The position numbers and the translations under genes are program-made. Under the pieces are notes generated by a model. The model saw only the letters and a list, made by a program, of their open reading frames with translations. It was not told where the DNA came from and searched no databases. A DNA stretch of 64,000 nt from Neocallimastix lanati (nom. inval.) (Eukaryota > Neocallimastigomycota > Neocallimastigomycetes > Neocallimastigales > Neocallimastigaceae): assembly GCA_016946835.1 (NCBI GenBank), contig JACVTC010000058.1:797001-861000 (forward strand). Reading direction: 5' to 3'. Shown one piece after another: positions 1 through 26,108 of this stretch; the first letter of the stretch is position 1, and every line of letters begins with the position of its first letter.

Positions 1-760
1 AAAAAAATAAATAAAAAAAAATAAATAAAAAATTATTTTTCAAACTATTTAATTTAAAATTTTAATATTGATTTTATTTAAATATTATTTATAGTACTTC
101 ATATATCCTAGGTAAAAAAAACTCTTTAAAATTACCTTATATATATTTAATATATTTTTTTAAAAAAAAAAAAATCTTTTTAAACATTAAAATTATAAAC
201 TAAATTAGAAATAATTAAAATATTTTGCCAATATTTATTATAATAATTATTATATTTACGTTTGTTTTTCAATATTAAGTTTTTTAATAAGTAAAGCTTT
301 TAAAACAGAAATTCAAATTATTTAAACTTAGATTTGGATTATTAATTAATTTTATAATATTTTATATATTTATTCGTTTTATTCTTTCTTTATTATTATT
401 TTTATTATTTTTATCTTCCTCTTTTATTTTTATTTTCTTGTTTATTTATATAATTTCAAATCTATTTTATTATGTTATTAAGTTTTTTATTTCTTTTTTA
501 AATTTTCTATTATTACACTTTTTCCCTTTCATAATAGATTACTTTGTTTTTGAATATAAAAAAAAATAAAAAAAATAAAATAAAAAAAAATAAATAAATT
601 GAACTTTTTATCATTTATTCATATATTATAATTGATAAATTTTAATTTATTTAATTATATAAATATTATTATTAATTTTTTAATTATTTACACAATTATT
701 TTTTTTTAAAAAAAATATTAATATTAATCTTTTAATTTTTATTAATTTATTTATTCATAT

Positions 761-932
<172 letters not shown>

Positions 933-1799
933 CTGTCATTGTTGTATAATTCTTCATTCCTATTTATTTATAAATACTAAAATTAAATATTAAAATAATA
1001 TATATTATATTGAAAATTTATATTGATTATACTATAAATATAAAAATGCATTAAAATTTTTTTTTAAAAAAAATCTATTATCATGGTATTTTTAAAATTT
1101 ATTGTGATATATATTAAATAATATTAGTTATAATATCATAATATATTGACTAATTGAAATATAATTTATGTATGTTTTATTATTCTTTACTAAAAAAAAA
1201 TAAAACATACATAAAATAAGAAATTATTTGTTATGAAATATTAAATAAAATTATTAAATAAGGATTTTATTATTCATTCAATATATATTATATTATTTAT
1301 ATATATATTACAACTAAGTTTAATAAATTATTTTATATTTTATTAAATATATAATTATTTATTACAATATTTAACTAATTAGTATTTTAATCATAGGATT
1401 AACTCTAATACTATAATGTAATAAATCGAAATATATATTATTTAATTTAAAATAAAGTATATAATATATTATAAATTTGGTAATATATTAATTAATATTA
1501 AATATAATCTATTATATATATTAAATATATCATGACATAATTTGGTATTTATTATCATTTATATACAATTTAATTTAATTTAAATATAATTTAATTAAAT
1601 ATTATAATATATTTCAATATATTGTTGAATATAAAGTATAAACTTTTAAAAAAAAGTTTATTTAATATAGAAATTAAAAAAAAAAGTAAAAAAGAAAAAG
1701 GGAGATCAATAGATAGAGATTAAAAATTAAAAAGAATTAAAAAACGGTCTTTTATTAACTAAATAAAAATAATTAAATTAAATTAAAAAAAAAGTTTAT

Positions 1800-1985
1800 T
1801 TTTTTTATTATCATAACCACTTTTCTTTTTATGCAATAGCAGTCTTAATATTAAGAAATAAGGTAAAGAAGAAATTCTGATACAGATTCAAATAATTTTT
1901 ATTCACATCATCAATGAATAGGAAGAGTTAGAGGTCATTCCGTCCTTGAAGCTCATAACGTAGATCTTAATATTAATATAAAAAA
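1800..1985. other. Small higher-GC island, possible coding relic
   Basis: Within the desert, about 180 nt have clearly more G and C than the flanks. One plus-strand frame near 1915-1975 reads IGRVRGHSVLEAHNVDLN and is preceded, after an in-frame stop, by FYSHHQ. No family is recognised. It could be a decayed exon or chance. Confidence 0.3.
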
Positions 1986-3583
1986 TCATACTTATTATTA
2001 TCAATTACTTTGTACTATTTTATCATTTCTACATTATTAAATTTGTTCAATAAAAAAAAAAAAAAAAAAAAGCAATATTACAATGTAAAAAAATAAAAAT
2101 TAAAAAAAAAATTAAAAACAAATATAAAAAAATATATTCATAAATACTAAAAAATAACAAATAATAATATAATAAATTACCATATTATATATTTAAAAAA
2201 AACTAATAATAATAATAATATAAAGTACAGGTATATTATATAAATAAACATATACTTTTAAATAATAGATATTTCTATTCTAATATTTATAAAAATTAAT
2301 TTAATATATATCTTATTTATGTTAACATTAAATCAAAATCAAAACCTTTTTGCGTTATATTTTTTTTAAAAAAAAAAAAAATTATCATTTAGATAATTGA
2401 AAAAAGATAATATTTATATTAAATCAAAAAGTAATGGTTCCTAATGTGATTTGACCAAGATATTACTCTAATCTTGATAAAAATGATTATTATTAAATAT
2501 ATATATATAAATTTAAAAAATAATTTTAATATTAATTTTTATTAATTATGTAATCTATTAGTATTTAATAAAATATATTAGAGCAATATTTAATATTATA
2601 TTATTAAAATTCTATACATATTTATAAAAATTTAGTAAAATATCAAAAAAATAAAAATACAATAAAATAGAATAATAAAATAATAAATATAAAATAATAA
2701 ATATAAAATAAAAAAATTATCATTAATAATAGTATTACCATCAATCAATGCTATACTGTTATTAATAATAAATTGTAATATTCTTTAGTATTATTTGTAT
2801 ATTGTCAATGATATCTAAATATTATAAAAATAATAAATCATTAATAAAAAATAAATATAAATTTAATATATAAATAAGTAATCATGATAGATGTCACACT
2901 AAGATTATCAAAATAAACAAAAAAATTTTAATTAAATTTATATATTAATAATAAATTGCTGATACAAAATAGAAAAAAAATATAGGGTTGATTATAATAA
3001 TTAGAATAAATCATGTTATATATTAATGAAAATTATTTTATAATCCATGTTGATGATCAGTAAATATGTTTCTTTGCATAATATTAAATAATTATTAGTC
3101 TAAATTTTATATAATTATAATTAGCAATTACTTAATAATTTCAAAATTATAATAATAAGATAAAATTTTATAATTATTAGTTAATAAAATAGGAATAATA
3201 ATTTAGAAGTTAAAATAGAATTAATAATTAATAGTGGTTTTTAATGAACATAACCACGACTCAAATCTTAATTTGTTTTATTAGGAATAATTTCATTAAC
3301 ATAGTAAGTTTATTGATTAAATAGAGCAAAAGAAGTAAACATGAATAATATTATAGATATATCAGTTACATTTTTATTTTAGTATTGATCATTTATAGAG
3401 CAAATCATTGACCGTCTCCTATTTCTTATTTTAAAAAATAATTCAAAAGAAGATCAAAAATTAATTATTCAATTATTATATTTACTCATTAAAAAATAAA
3501 TTTCATGATTTATATATAGTAATTATATGATTACAAAAACCGCCAAATTTAAAATCAAAAGTAATAATAATAATAATAACAAC

Positions 3584-3638
<55 letters not shown>

Positions 3639-3741
3639 TATATGTGTCAAATAAATAAATTTAAAATCTATTATATTAATAATGTATTATTATACATCTT
3701 AAAAAAAAACATTTAAAAAAGTAATTTTGCATTTATTTGTC

Positions 3742-3949
<208 letters not shown>

Positions 3950-5360
3950 GCTCAATTCATAATGTATGATATGCTCTAATAAACCATTAGTTTATGATTT
4001 TATTTTGATTTATATTTTCAAGTAAATAATAAAATAAATTATTTATAATTATTAGAAAAATATGAAAAATAGGCTTCTGCATAAGCCATAATGTAATAAT
4101 ATAAAAAAGATTTCAATTAAGAACAATTACGCGTTAGCAGCCTCTTTATCAAAAAATATATAAATGAAATTAGCATAATAATAAATCCTGACTTTTAACA
4201 TATTATTAAGAATATATTAAATAATATTTTTATGAAACAATAATAATTAAGTGTTTTATTTTAATACATCTTCATTATTTGATATACTTTTAAAATTTTT
4301 TTTTTTTTAAAATTTTAAATTATAATTATTTATTAATATTTAATAACATTTAATAATATTATTAATTTCACTAATTAAAAGATTTAATATTAAATAGAGT
4401 TTTCATAATGAATTTTCAAAAAAGAATTCTCCAAATTAAGTAATAATTAAAATTACTATTTTTATTTAACTTTCGATATTATATAACCAATAAAATTAAA
4501 TCTATTTTAAATAAATTAAACGTTATTTATTATTTTAAAATTATTCTAATTTTAATTTTTACAAATACGCATTATTAAATATTCCTTATTAGTTTAATAA
4601 ATATATTAAATATTAATTAATACTTAAAAATATATAGAAATATAGTTTATATATATAATATTTTATTTTATATATCTAATAACTACATAGTTTTTCAATT
4701 TTATTATAAAATAAAATTATTGAAGTAACAAAAAAAGAAAAAAAATTTAAACTGCAAAAAAAAAAAAAAAATTTTTTTACAACAAATAATAGAAAAAAAT
4801 GCAATAATGAATTTTATTAATTTTCATATTTATTGAATATTTTTAATTATAAAAAATAATATAATAAATATGAAAATTATTAATATTTTAAAAATATATG
4901 TAAATTTTTTATATATTAGTATTATTTATCATTCAGAAATAGTAATGATATTATGATACTATAAAGTATTATAAAAAAATATATAAATTTTAGCAAATTC
5001 TTTTGTAAAGAAAAAAATATATATGAATAATTGAGTAAAAAAAAAATATTGATAAGTAGATTAATCATGAACTTTTTTTAAATTAGAAAAAAAAATTCAA
5101 TTTGAATATTTAATTTTTTTTTATTTTTTTTTTTTTTTATTTTTAAACTGAAAAATTTAATAGTATTAATAATTTCAACTTTTATAATGTCTTTATTCCC
5201 AAAAATAATATAAATAAGAATTTTCTTTAGTGAAAATAATTATTATATGTTCTGAAATAAACGAATAGAATTTAAAATTTCTAATTTTAAAGTTATTTAA
5301 TTATACATTATAAGTACATTATATTTTAATATATTTAATAGAAAATATATAATTTTTTTA

Positions 5361-5493
5361 ATAACTTATAATAAATATTTATTAAACTAGTTTTTAACTA
5401 AAACTAATTTGTATTGTAAAAATTAAAATAACTTATTATAATAAATATTTATTAAACTAGTTTATAACTAAAACTAATTTGTATTGTAAAAAA
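5361..5493. repeat. Two-copy tandem duplication, about 67 nt per unit
   Basis: Copy 1 starts at about 5361 and copy 2 at about 5428. Both carry the block AAATATTTATTAAACTAGTT followed by an ACTAAAACTAATTTGTATTG block, with a few substitutions and a small indel between them. It is a local duplication in non-coding DNA. Confidence 0.85.
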
Positions 5494-6287
5494 ATATTTT
5501 AATAGAATATATTTTTTTATTAAAACTTTTATTATTTTTAAGATTATTTTAACATTTATATACCATAAAATATACAGTATATTTTTATATATACTTATTC
5601 TTTAATAAAATTACTAAATATTTACTTATTTAAAATAAAACTTTTCTTAATTTCAAATATGTATATTATATATTTATTAGAGATATAAAAGACATACAAT
5701 GAAATTATATAATTGTGAGCTTTTTTATATTTAATTCAATAAATATATTCTTTTTATTCAATAAACTTTATAAATATTATTTATAATTGATTAATTATTT
5801 TATATTTATTTTATATTTTTAATTGAATTATTGTTACATTTGAAAAATAATCTTTACATTTATTATTAAATATCATTAATATTATCAATTATTCAATTTT
5901 ATAATTATAAAAATAATAAATATAAGTAAAACATATTAAAAGTTGCAATATAACAAAATATGAATAACAGCAATAATATTTATATATTATTTATTTATTA
6001 AGAATATTATTCTTATATATATGAGAATAACCAGTTTTATAAATAATAAATTTTTTATATTTATTTATAATATTTGAATTTAATCATTTTTAATTTGAAG
6101 TTTAAATTATATTAATAAAATTTTTTATTTTTATTTTTTTTTTTTTTTTTATTATTATATTGTTTTATTTTTTTTTTTTATTTATTTTGTTTTTTTTTAA
6201 AAAAAAAAAAAAAAAGTTTTAATAAATAAATATTTATAATAATAAATACTTGTTTTATTTTATTTGTTTTTATTTTTATTTATTTAG

Positions 6288-6328
<41 letters not shown>

Positions 6329-6431
6329 AGAAGTTTAATAAATAAATATTTATAATAATAAATACCTAAAGACAAAAATAAAAAACTAAAATAAAAATTT
6401 ATAATAAAATATATTAAAATAAAAACCAGAG

Positions 6432-6472
<41 letters not shown>

Positions 6473-6652
6473 CATACAAAATAATATATATATATTAATA
6501 ATATTAATAATAAGAAATAACATATAAAGGAAATTTTAATATAAAATTTTGAGTTTTTATAGTTTCATTATTATATATAAATTATTTTTATTTTAAAGGA
6601 TTATGAAATAATACATTTTAGTCATATTTATTATATTTATTCGTATATCTAT

Positions 6653-6698
<46 letters not shown>

Positions 6699-7614
6699 AT
6701 AATAATAATAATAATAAATAAATAAATAAAAAATATATAGTTTATTATACTTTATCAGAATTTTATTGTATAATGAATATAATTATATTTATATATTTGA
6801 ATCATAATTTTAATTATTAATACTTATACTGAAGGTGCTTAAAAAGAATAAAATGTTTAAGAAAAAAAATATATTTTGTTGTTGTTTTTTTTACCAAAAG
6901 TTTCAAAATTAAACTGATAATGCCAAAAAAAAAAAAATTCTTAAACTATAAAATAATTTTATATCAATTAAAAAAATAAAAAAAAATTTATATTATTATA
7001 TTTATACATTCATTTAGAAAAGTCATTTTATCTTTTTTTTAAAAATATATATATATATATATATTATTACAAATTTCATTTTGAGTCTAAAATGATAAAA
7101 TCAAAATTTCTGGTCTAATTTTTATTACATATAAGCATTTAGTATTAATTAATAAAAATTAAATAATACTTGTAGAAATAGAAATAAATAAGATAGATAT
7201 AAATATTTTATTATATTTAATTATAGAATGAAATATATTAATAAAGGGCTTTATTTAATAATTTTAAATAAATATTTTTTATTAATAAAATAGCATAATA
7301 ATATATTTCAAAAAAAAAAAAAAAAAAAAAAAAATAAATGAATAAATAAATAAATTTTTTTAAAATTAAAAATGAAATGAAAATGAAAAAATATATAAAC
7401 ATGATAAAATCATAATGTCAATATTTTAATAATGAAAATTTTGATTTTTATTTCTTTTAGCATTTATTTTGTTTTGCTTTATGTTTTTTTTTTTTTTTCT
7501 TTTTTGCTTTTCTGTTTTTGTTTTTCTGATATATTTTAATAGAAAAAAAAATATAATATATTTTATCATTTTCTTATTTTAATAGTTGATATTTTGATAA
7601 ATTTAAATTATTGA

Positions 7615-19379
<11,765 letters not shown>

Positions 19380-19983
19380 GTTCTAATTTTATTAAGGTAT
19401 TATTTATCTATATAATTTTGCTCTATTAATTATGATAATTATATTATTATTATTCTAAATATTACATATATTCATTTATACATAACATTATATATTATAT
19501 AATATATATATATAGTTGTTATAAATTATGCTAACAAGAATATATGTTAACTAATTAATTCTGAATATTTTCAATAATATTATATAATATATTTTTTTAT
19601 AAAAAAATAATACTAAATAATATATATCAATGTTTAAAATAATATATATAATAATAATTGTAATATATTTAAAGCTTAATAAATATTATCTTCGATTATA
19701 CTAATGTATAATAATAAAATATCATTTATATATATATAATATTCTACATTTAATATATAATTTTTTAGAATTATATATTAAGAGAAATCTAATTTAAATT
19801 TAACCGCCTAATAATTAAAAAAAATTATATATATATACATATATATATTAAAGTTAAGTATTTAGCTAATTTTACATTTAAAAATTGGAAAAAAATGAGA
19901 ATTTTTTAAATTTTAATTATTAATAATTTTAGATTATTAATTTTTATTTATTTATTTATTTACTTATATATATATATATATAT

Positions 19984-20014
<31 letters not shown>

Positions 20015-20269
20015 TTATTTATTTATTTATTTATTTATAAATTCATTTACTTTGCATTTTGTTTTATTTTATTTTATCTTTTTTTGTATAATCATATATA
20101 CTTTTCTTTATATTAATGAAAATAATATAAAAATCTTAACATACTTTTATGAATATATTAAAAACTAATATAATTATATTATTATTTATTAACTATATTG
20201 GTAAAAAAATTTAATTTTAAATTTAATGATATAAATTATTATTTTATTTTTATTTTATTTATTATATAT

Positions 20270-20300
<31 letters not shown>

Positions 20301-20314
20301 TTATTATTATTATT

Positions 20315-20349
<35 letters not shown>

Positions 20350-20752
20350 TGATTTTTGTTGCTATTGTTACTTTTTTTATTATTTTATTATTTCAAAATT
20401 ATAAATGGTATTATTTTGGTTATTCATAACCAAAATGATTATATATTAGAAATTAGAAATTTATATTAGATATATTATTTAAGTATTATAAATGAATAAA
20501 ATTATTTAAAAAAAGTACAGATAAAATAAAATGAAATAAATTCATATTGTTTAAATAAATATAAATGATTATACATATATAATTTTTATAATTTTCTTTA
20601 TAAAATTTTTATACATATATGTTTGTAATTCATATTTCCATTATTATTTTAATATAAATAATTTATTAGTTATAAATTCATTTATCCATAATTTATATTT
20701 ACAATAAATAAATAGTATTTGAATTATCTCGTAATATTTAAGCTTTTTATTT

Positions 20753-20792
<40 letters not shown>

Positions 20793-20904
20793 ATATATAT
20801 TAATTTATATTTATTATTATTATTATTATTATTAATTGATATTATTGATATTATTTTGTTCATTTTTTATATAACGTTTAAAAGGTGTTTTTTTTTTTTT
20901 TTTT
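19380..20904. other. Intergenic region upstream of FMP27, downstream of the PIP kinase
   Basis: About 1.5 kb lie between two minus-strand genes. It should contain the FMP27 promoter (19380-~20000) and the PIP kinase 3' end (~20700-20904). Visible items are TTTA/TA repeats at about 19947-20037, a poly-T run followed by (TG)n near 20316-20351, and a long poly-T tract at about 20756-20791. No coding exon was found. Confidence 0.7.
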
Positions 20905-21707
20905 TTAAGCTAATGTCCCTGATTCATTTAAATTGGGATCAATTTTCATCGATGCTCTTTTGGAAGATAAATTACTTTGGATATGAGCTTGTGGTAATGG
21001 TTCTATTTCTTCATCTGCAGATAAGATTGGTGATTCTGTTTTTGGAGTCAAAAACAAATCTGTTGAAGTATATATTGGTATTAAATCTTTTAATTGCTTA
21101 TTGAATTCACTAAATGATCCTAAGCTTTCTTTATCATATTTTAGTGATAGTCTATTAACTTCTTCAACATTTTCAGGAATAACTTGTTTGTCAATATCAG
21201 ATTTGATATTATTAATTTGGTTTTCGGATGATATTGAACTTTCTAATTTTTCTTGTTTAGGTATTGAAGGTTTAGAAGTTTCTATATTAGATTCATTTAT
21301 TACTTTATTATTTTTACTTGATGATTCCTCTTCTTTTGATTCCTCAATAATTACATCAGTATTCTTTATTTCTTCTTTTTTAGATGCATTATTTAATGGT
21401 CGTGCTTCTTTAGGTGCTATTACTGGTACAGATTTAAACTCCGTTTCTTCTTGTGGTTGCTCTACACCATATGATTCTCTTATTTTTAAATATGTTTCAA
21501 ATATTGGAAGATTTAATTCCTCTTCTGGATATGTCGCAAACTTTATAAAGTCTATAAATCTTTTTGCATACTTTTTAGGAGGAATTGCAGATATCATAGA
21601 CTATTAATTTTATTTTTATTTATTTATTAAATTATAAATATTAATATAATTATATATAATTTATGTTATTTTTATTAATAATAGATACTTTTCTATTTAT
21701 AAATAAA

Positions 21708-21751
<44 letters not shown>

Positions 21752-24700
21752 AATTATTATTATTATTAATATTAAATATTATTATTATTAATATTAAATA
21801 TTATTATTATTAAAATATTATCATACTTTATCATTTCTTAATGATTTAAAGAAATGCTCAATCTTCTTTTTATAATTGTAATTTGTAAATATATCTATAA
21901 CCCCCAAAAAGTATAAATCATTTAAAGGTTTATTAGAATTATCAGTAGAACGAAAACCACCATCATCCTGATAAAAAATACAGTGTTTACGCCTATATTT
22001 TGTTTATATTATAGATTATTTATTTATTTTAAAAAAAAATATTAAAAAATATTAAAACAAAAGTTAAAATATCATATTAAAATTATTATATTTAAACATT
22101 CTCTTGAAAGTATTTTATATATCATATAACTTAATTAAAATATAACATAACAAAATATTTAGTAAACTTACTCTTTCGGTAGTTCCTCTGGGAGTTTTGT
22201 CGTAGATGGACCTAATGCAATTGGATCTGATTCCGCAATTGCTTTTCTCATTACTATTGCCTTACTTCCTTGTCTGACTTTCGCGAATTTTTGACTTAAA
22301 GATTCAGGATTTGGTTCAAATATTGATAAAGTTTTATCTCTAATATTTTCTTGATTACCTTTCGATAAATTATGAAAACCAACTAATAATGAATAATCCA
22401 TAATATTTAATTTTGCTAATAATTGGGCATCTTTTTCTATTTGATCAATAAATATTTTTCTTTTTTCTGGACCTAATTTTATTCTTCGTCTTAACTTTAT
22501 CCAATTCAAATCTTTTAAAACAACAGATTTATCCTTTTTTATAATTTCATCATTAACAATTCTTCCTTGTGTTGAACCCTTATAAATTATTTCAAAAAAA
22601 AAATTAAAAATTAATAATGATATTATTAAATTTTATTTTCTTTCACTTTCACTCTTGAAATTATCTATTGTATTTTAGAAAATATTAAATATATTAACAT
22701 AAATATACTTTTAAATCATATCTCTCATGAATATCTTTATTTGGTGGTAATATATTTTGCATAACCACGAAGTGTATTTTTTTACCATGTGGTAATTTTA
22801 CTCTATGTAACCCGAAAATCCAGCAAATTAATGTATTGGGATTATCTCTAATATGCTATTATACATTATTTAAAAGATATATATATTAATAATTGTAAAA
22901 TTTATAATTTATATAATAATAACAATTATTACTTCATAATATGGTTTCAATATCTTTCTTAAAAATTTATGTTCAACATGATGTATGGTTTTAATAATAA
23001 ATCTATAATCTTGTGAATAATAAAAAAAGCTTCCACTTTTACCAGGAGATCCCAATTCTGATAAAACATATTTTCCAGTTAATGACATCTATTAATCAGA
23101 ATTTAAGTAATATTTATTCATACTTTTTCATAAGTATTATTATTTTCTTATTAATAGTGTTTTATTAATATTTATTATATTATTTACAAGATAATCGGCT
23201 TGATCTATATTGCATATATTTCTAATTTCTCTAAATACCCATGGCGCATAATCTTTAAATTTAAAATCATATTTTGATGACGGTGTTAATTCATTTCCAA
23301 TGCTGATTGCAATTAAATTAATGTATACAATTAATTATTTTAATATATTTAACTATTAAATGATATTTTAATAAAAATAATTTTGATGATTATATTAATA
23401 ATAATTTACATATCAAATGCAAGTTTATGTGCAGCATGAAAATCTTGATCTTGAAGAGGCCGTTCTGCTTTGGCTAAACATCTTGAAACAGCAACACGAA
23501 TTCCCGTCAGCATATCGTACATTAATACATAATGAACATGATCCTCCTTAATTGGTGTTCCAACTAAAACATTTATATCGCTGTGTCTCTTCTTAAATGT
23601 TGATCTCCGTGAAAGAATATTTGATGAAATTGACGTTTGAGTATTATTTCCTGATGATGGGCTAGCAATATTTGAATTGTTTTTCTTAGAATTATTACTT
23701 TTATTTTGAGAATCATTTAGTATTAAATGATTTGGTAAATTGTTATTATTATTGTTATTATTGCTATTATTATTGCTGCCATTATTTGTTTGATTTATTA
23801 CATTATTGCTAGAATTATTATTATTTGATAAAATTTTATTATTTTCTTGTCTAAATCAAAATATTAACATTAAAAACAAATATGTAAAAAAATAGATATG
23901 ATAAAATATAAATAATTTTTAACTTCTTTTTTAAAAATATTTATATTTAATTATATAAAACAATCATTGATGATTTACTCTTTTTCTTTCTCTTTATTAT
24001 TTCCATTTTCTTTACTATGTTCATTTTTGTCCCTTTCATTATGTTCAAGTAATGCTTCACCATCCATATTTTTTGGTTTCTTCGAATTATTATTATTATA
24101 AAAATAAATCTATTTAATAAAAATTATACCATTAAACATATTAATGAAAATTGAAAATTCATATGTTTATATATATATGTAAGTATTCTGACTCAACAAT
24201 ATTTTTCTATTTAATAATAATAAGTTATTATTACTTATTTATAATTTGTAATTATAGTTACAATTAAATAATTATTATTGTTGTTATTATTATTAATTAT
24301 AAATACTTTGTTTTTTATTTATAAATATTTTTGTATTTTGATAATGAATAAATAATTAATAATAACCTTTTTTATGAACAAAAAAGATTTCAAGTATTGA
24401 AAAAAAGAACATATTTTGTTTTGCATGTAAAAATATAATTATTGAGTTTTGATAAAAATATTTATAACTTTTTTTACTTTTGTAAAAAAAGGGAGAGATT
24501 TTAATTTTTAAATATATATATATTATATAATTTAATAATAAATAAAATTTAAATAATTCACAATTTTGCAATTTCTTTATATTTGACTTTATTTCTTTTC
24601 TAATTTTTTTATTCTTTTTTATTTTTTTTTTACTTTATTTTTTTAATTTCTATATATTTTTTCTTTTTCTTTTCTTTTTTTTTTTTTTAATTTCTTGTAA

Positions 24701-24947
24701 TTTCTTAAAAAGTTATATAACAAAATTAAAAAACATTGTTTTCTTTTTAATTTCAAAATTGTTTACTATTATAAAAAAAAAAAAAAAAAATTAAAATTCA
24801 AGTAGTCAAAAGCATATTTAATTAAATTTAAAATTAATGAAAGTTTTGAATATAAATCTTTATTTTAAATAATTTTAAAACTTTAATAATATTTAAAAAA
24901 ATTAAATATTGAAGTACCTTATTAATTTTATTATTAAAATTTGTCAT
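20905..24947 (-). CDS. MSS4: Phosphatidylinositol-4-phosphate 5-kinase (Mss4/its3 type)
   Basis: Predicted CDS: complement(join(20905..21600,21827..21992,22172..22578,22709..22855,22933..23088,23188..23302,23410..23850,23979..24109,24918..24947)), 2,289 nt, 762 aa; all introns GT-AG. It makes PI(4,5)P2 at the plasma membrane. Kinase landmarks in order: [59 protein letters not shown] (nucleotide loop and Lys), [28 protein letters not shown], the catalytic [34 protein letters not shown] (metal-binding Asp), and the activation-loop region [19 protein letters not shown]. The N-terminal ~125 residues are Asn-rich and the C-terminal ~200 are acidic and disordered. The acceptor after 21993 was chosen because it keeps frame and restores [13 protein letters not shown]. 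The 30-nt first exon ([10 protein letters not shown]) is less certain; the alternative start is Met at 24067. Confidence 0.93.
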
Positions 24948-25034
24948 ATTTTTATCCTTATTATATATTTTTGTTGTGTTAGATATGTTTTTGGTTTGTT
25001 TTTTGTATATTTATTTATTTAAATGATGTTAAAA

Positions 25035-25083
<49 letters not shown>

Positions 25084-25457
25084 AAAATTAATACTATAAA
25101 AGTTTTTCATAAACATAATAGTGCATTAATTTCAAATTATATCAAAATAACTATAGTTCATAAAATATATTTAAAATAAAATTTTAATTGTCTGTAAATA
25201 ACAAATAGAAAATAGTACTAAAATTAAATAATAATAATAATATATATATATATTTTAATTCTAAATAAATATCATCTTAATATCATAATTTAATATACTA
25301 AAATTTATTAAACTAAAACCTTTTTTTCAATAAAGTAATAGTATATAAATATTTTTATCATTATTTAATTTTTACTATGACTTTGAATGTTTTTTTTTTT
25401 TTCTTTATAAAAAATAAAAAAAATAAGTTTTTTATATTTATAATTTCTTAATTAATT

Positions 25458-25498
<41 letters not shown>

Positions 25499-25724
25499 TC
25501 TATTTATTTATTTATCTATTTATTTATTTGTTTGTTTGTTTATTTATCTATTTATGTATTTATTTATTTATTTATTTATTTACGAATTAATTAATTAATT
25601 AATTAATTAACAAAAACAAAAATTAATTTACAATCTTTAACCTCGTCCTATAAATTGATACTTATTTAATTATTTTAAAATTTTTAATATTATTTTCTTT
25701 AAATTTTTAATATGTTAATATATT
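24948..25724. other. Divergent intergenic region
   Basis: This 777-nt region separates the divergent PIP kinase (-) and ARM/BTB (+) genes and must hold both promoters. It contains a ~44-nt poly-A (about 25037-25080), an imperfect (TTTA)n array at about 25461-25583 and (TTAA)n at about 25584-25611. No specific binding site is recognised. Confidence 0.65.
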
Positions 25725-26014
25725 ATGTATTCTCTGGAGCAAAGATTTATAAATATTATATCATCATTAAAAACTATTCCTCAATTAAATAAATATATAA
25801 AAAAAATACTTTCAACTGATAATAGCAGTGATAATAGTAGTAATAAATCATCCTTTTCTAACATTAAAAAATTAATTCATGAAATCATAAAAATAATAGA
25901 TTCTGATAGTGATACTCATTTATCTGAAATATCTTTAACTATTCAATCACTATCAAGATTATTACAACTAAAACCCTTTAAATTTAAAAATAATATACTT
26001 GTTGACATTGTAAG

Positions 26015-26108
<94 letters not shown>

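Noticed and set aside
4075-4090. GGCTTCTGCATAAGCC inverted repeat
   Set aside because: Only a 5-bp stem in a small island, with no context to support a function.
24356-24571. 71-codon minus-strand open frame
   Set aside because: It lies within the predicted first intron of the PIP kinase, is Phe/Tyr/Lys low-complexity and has no family resemblance.
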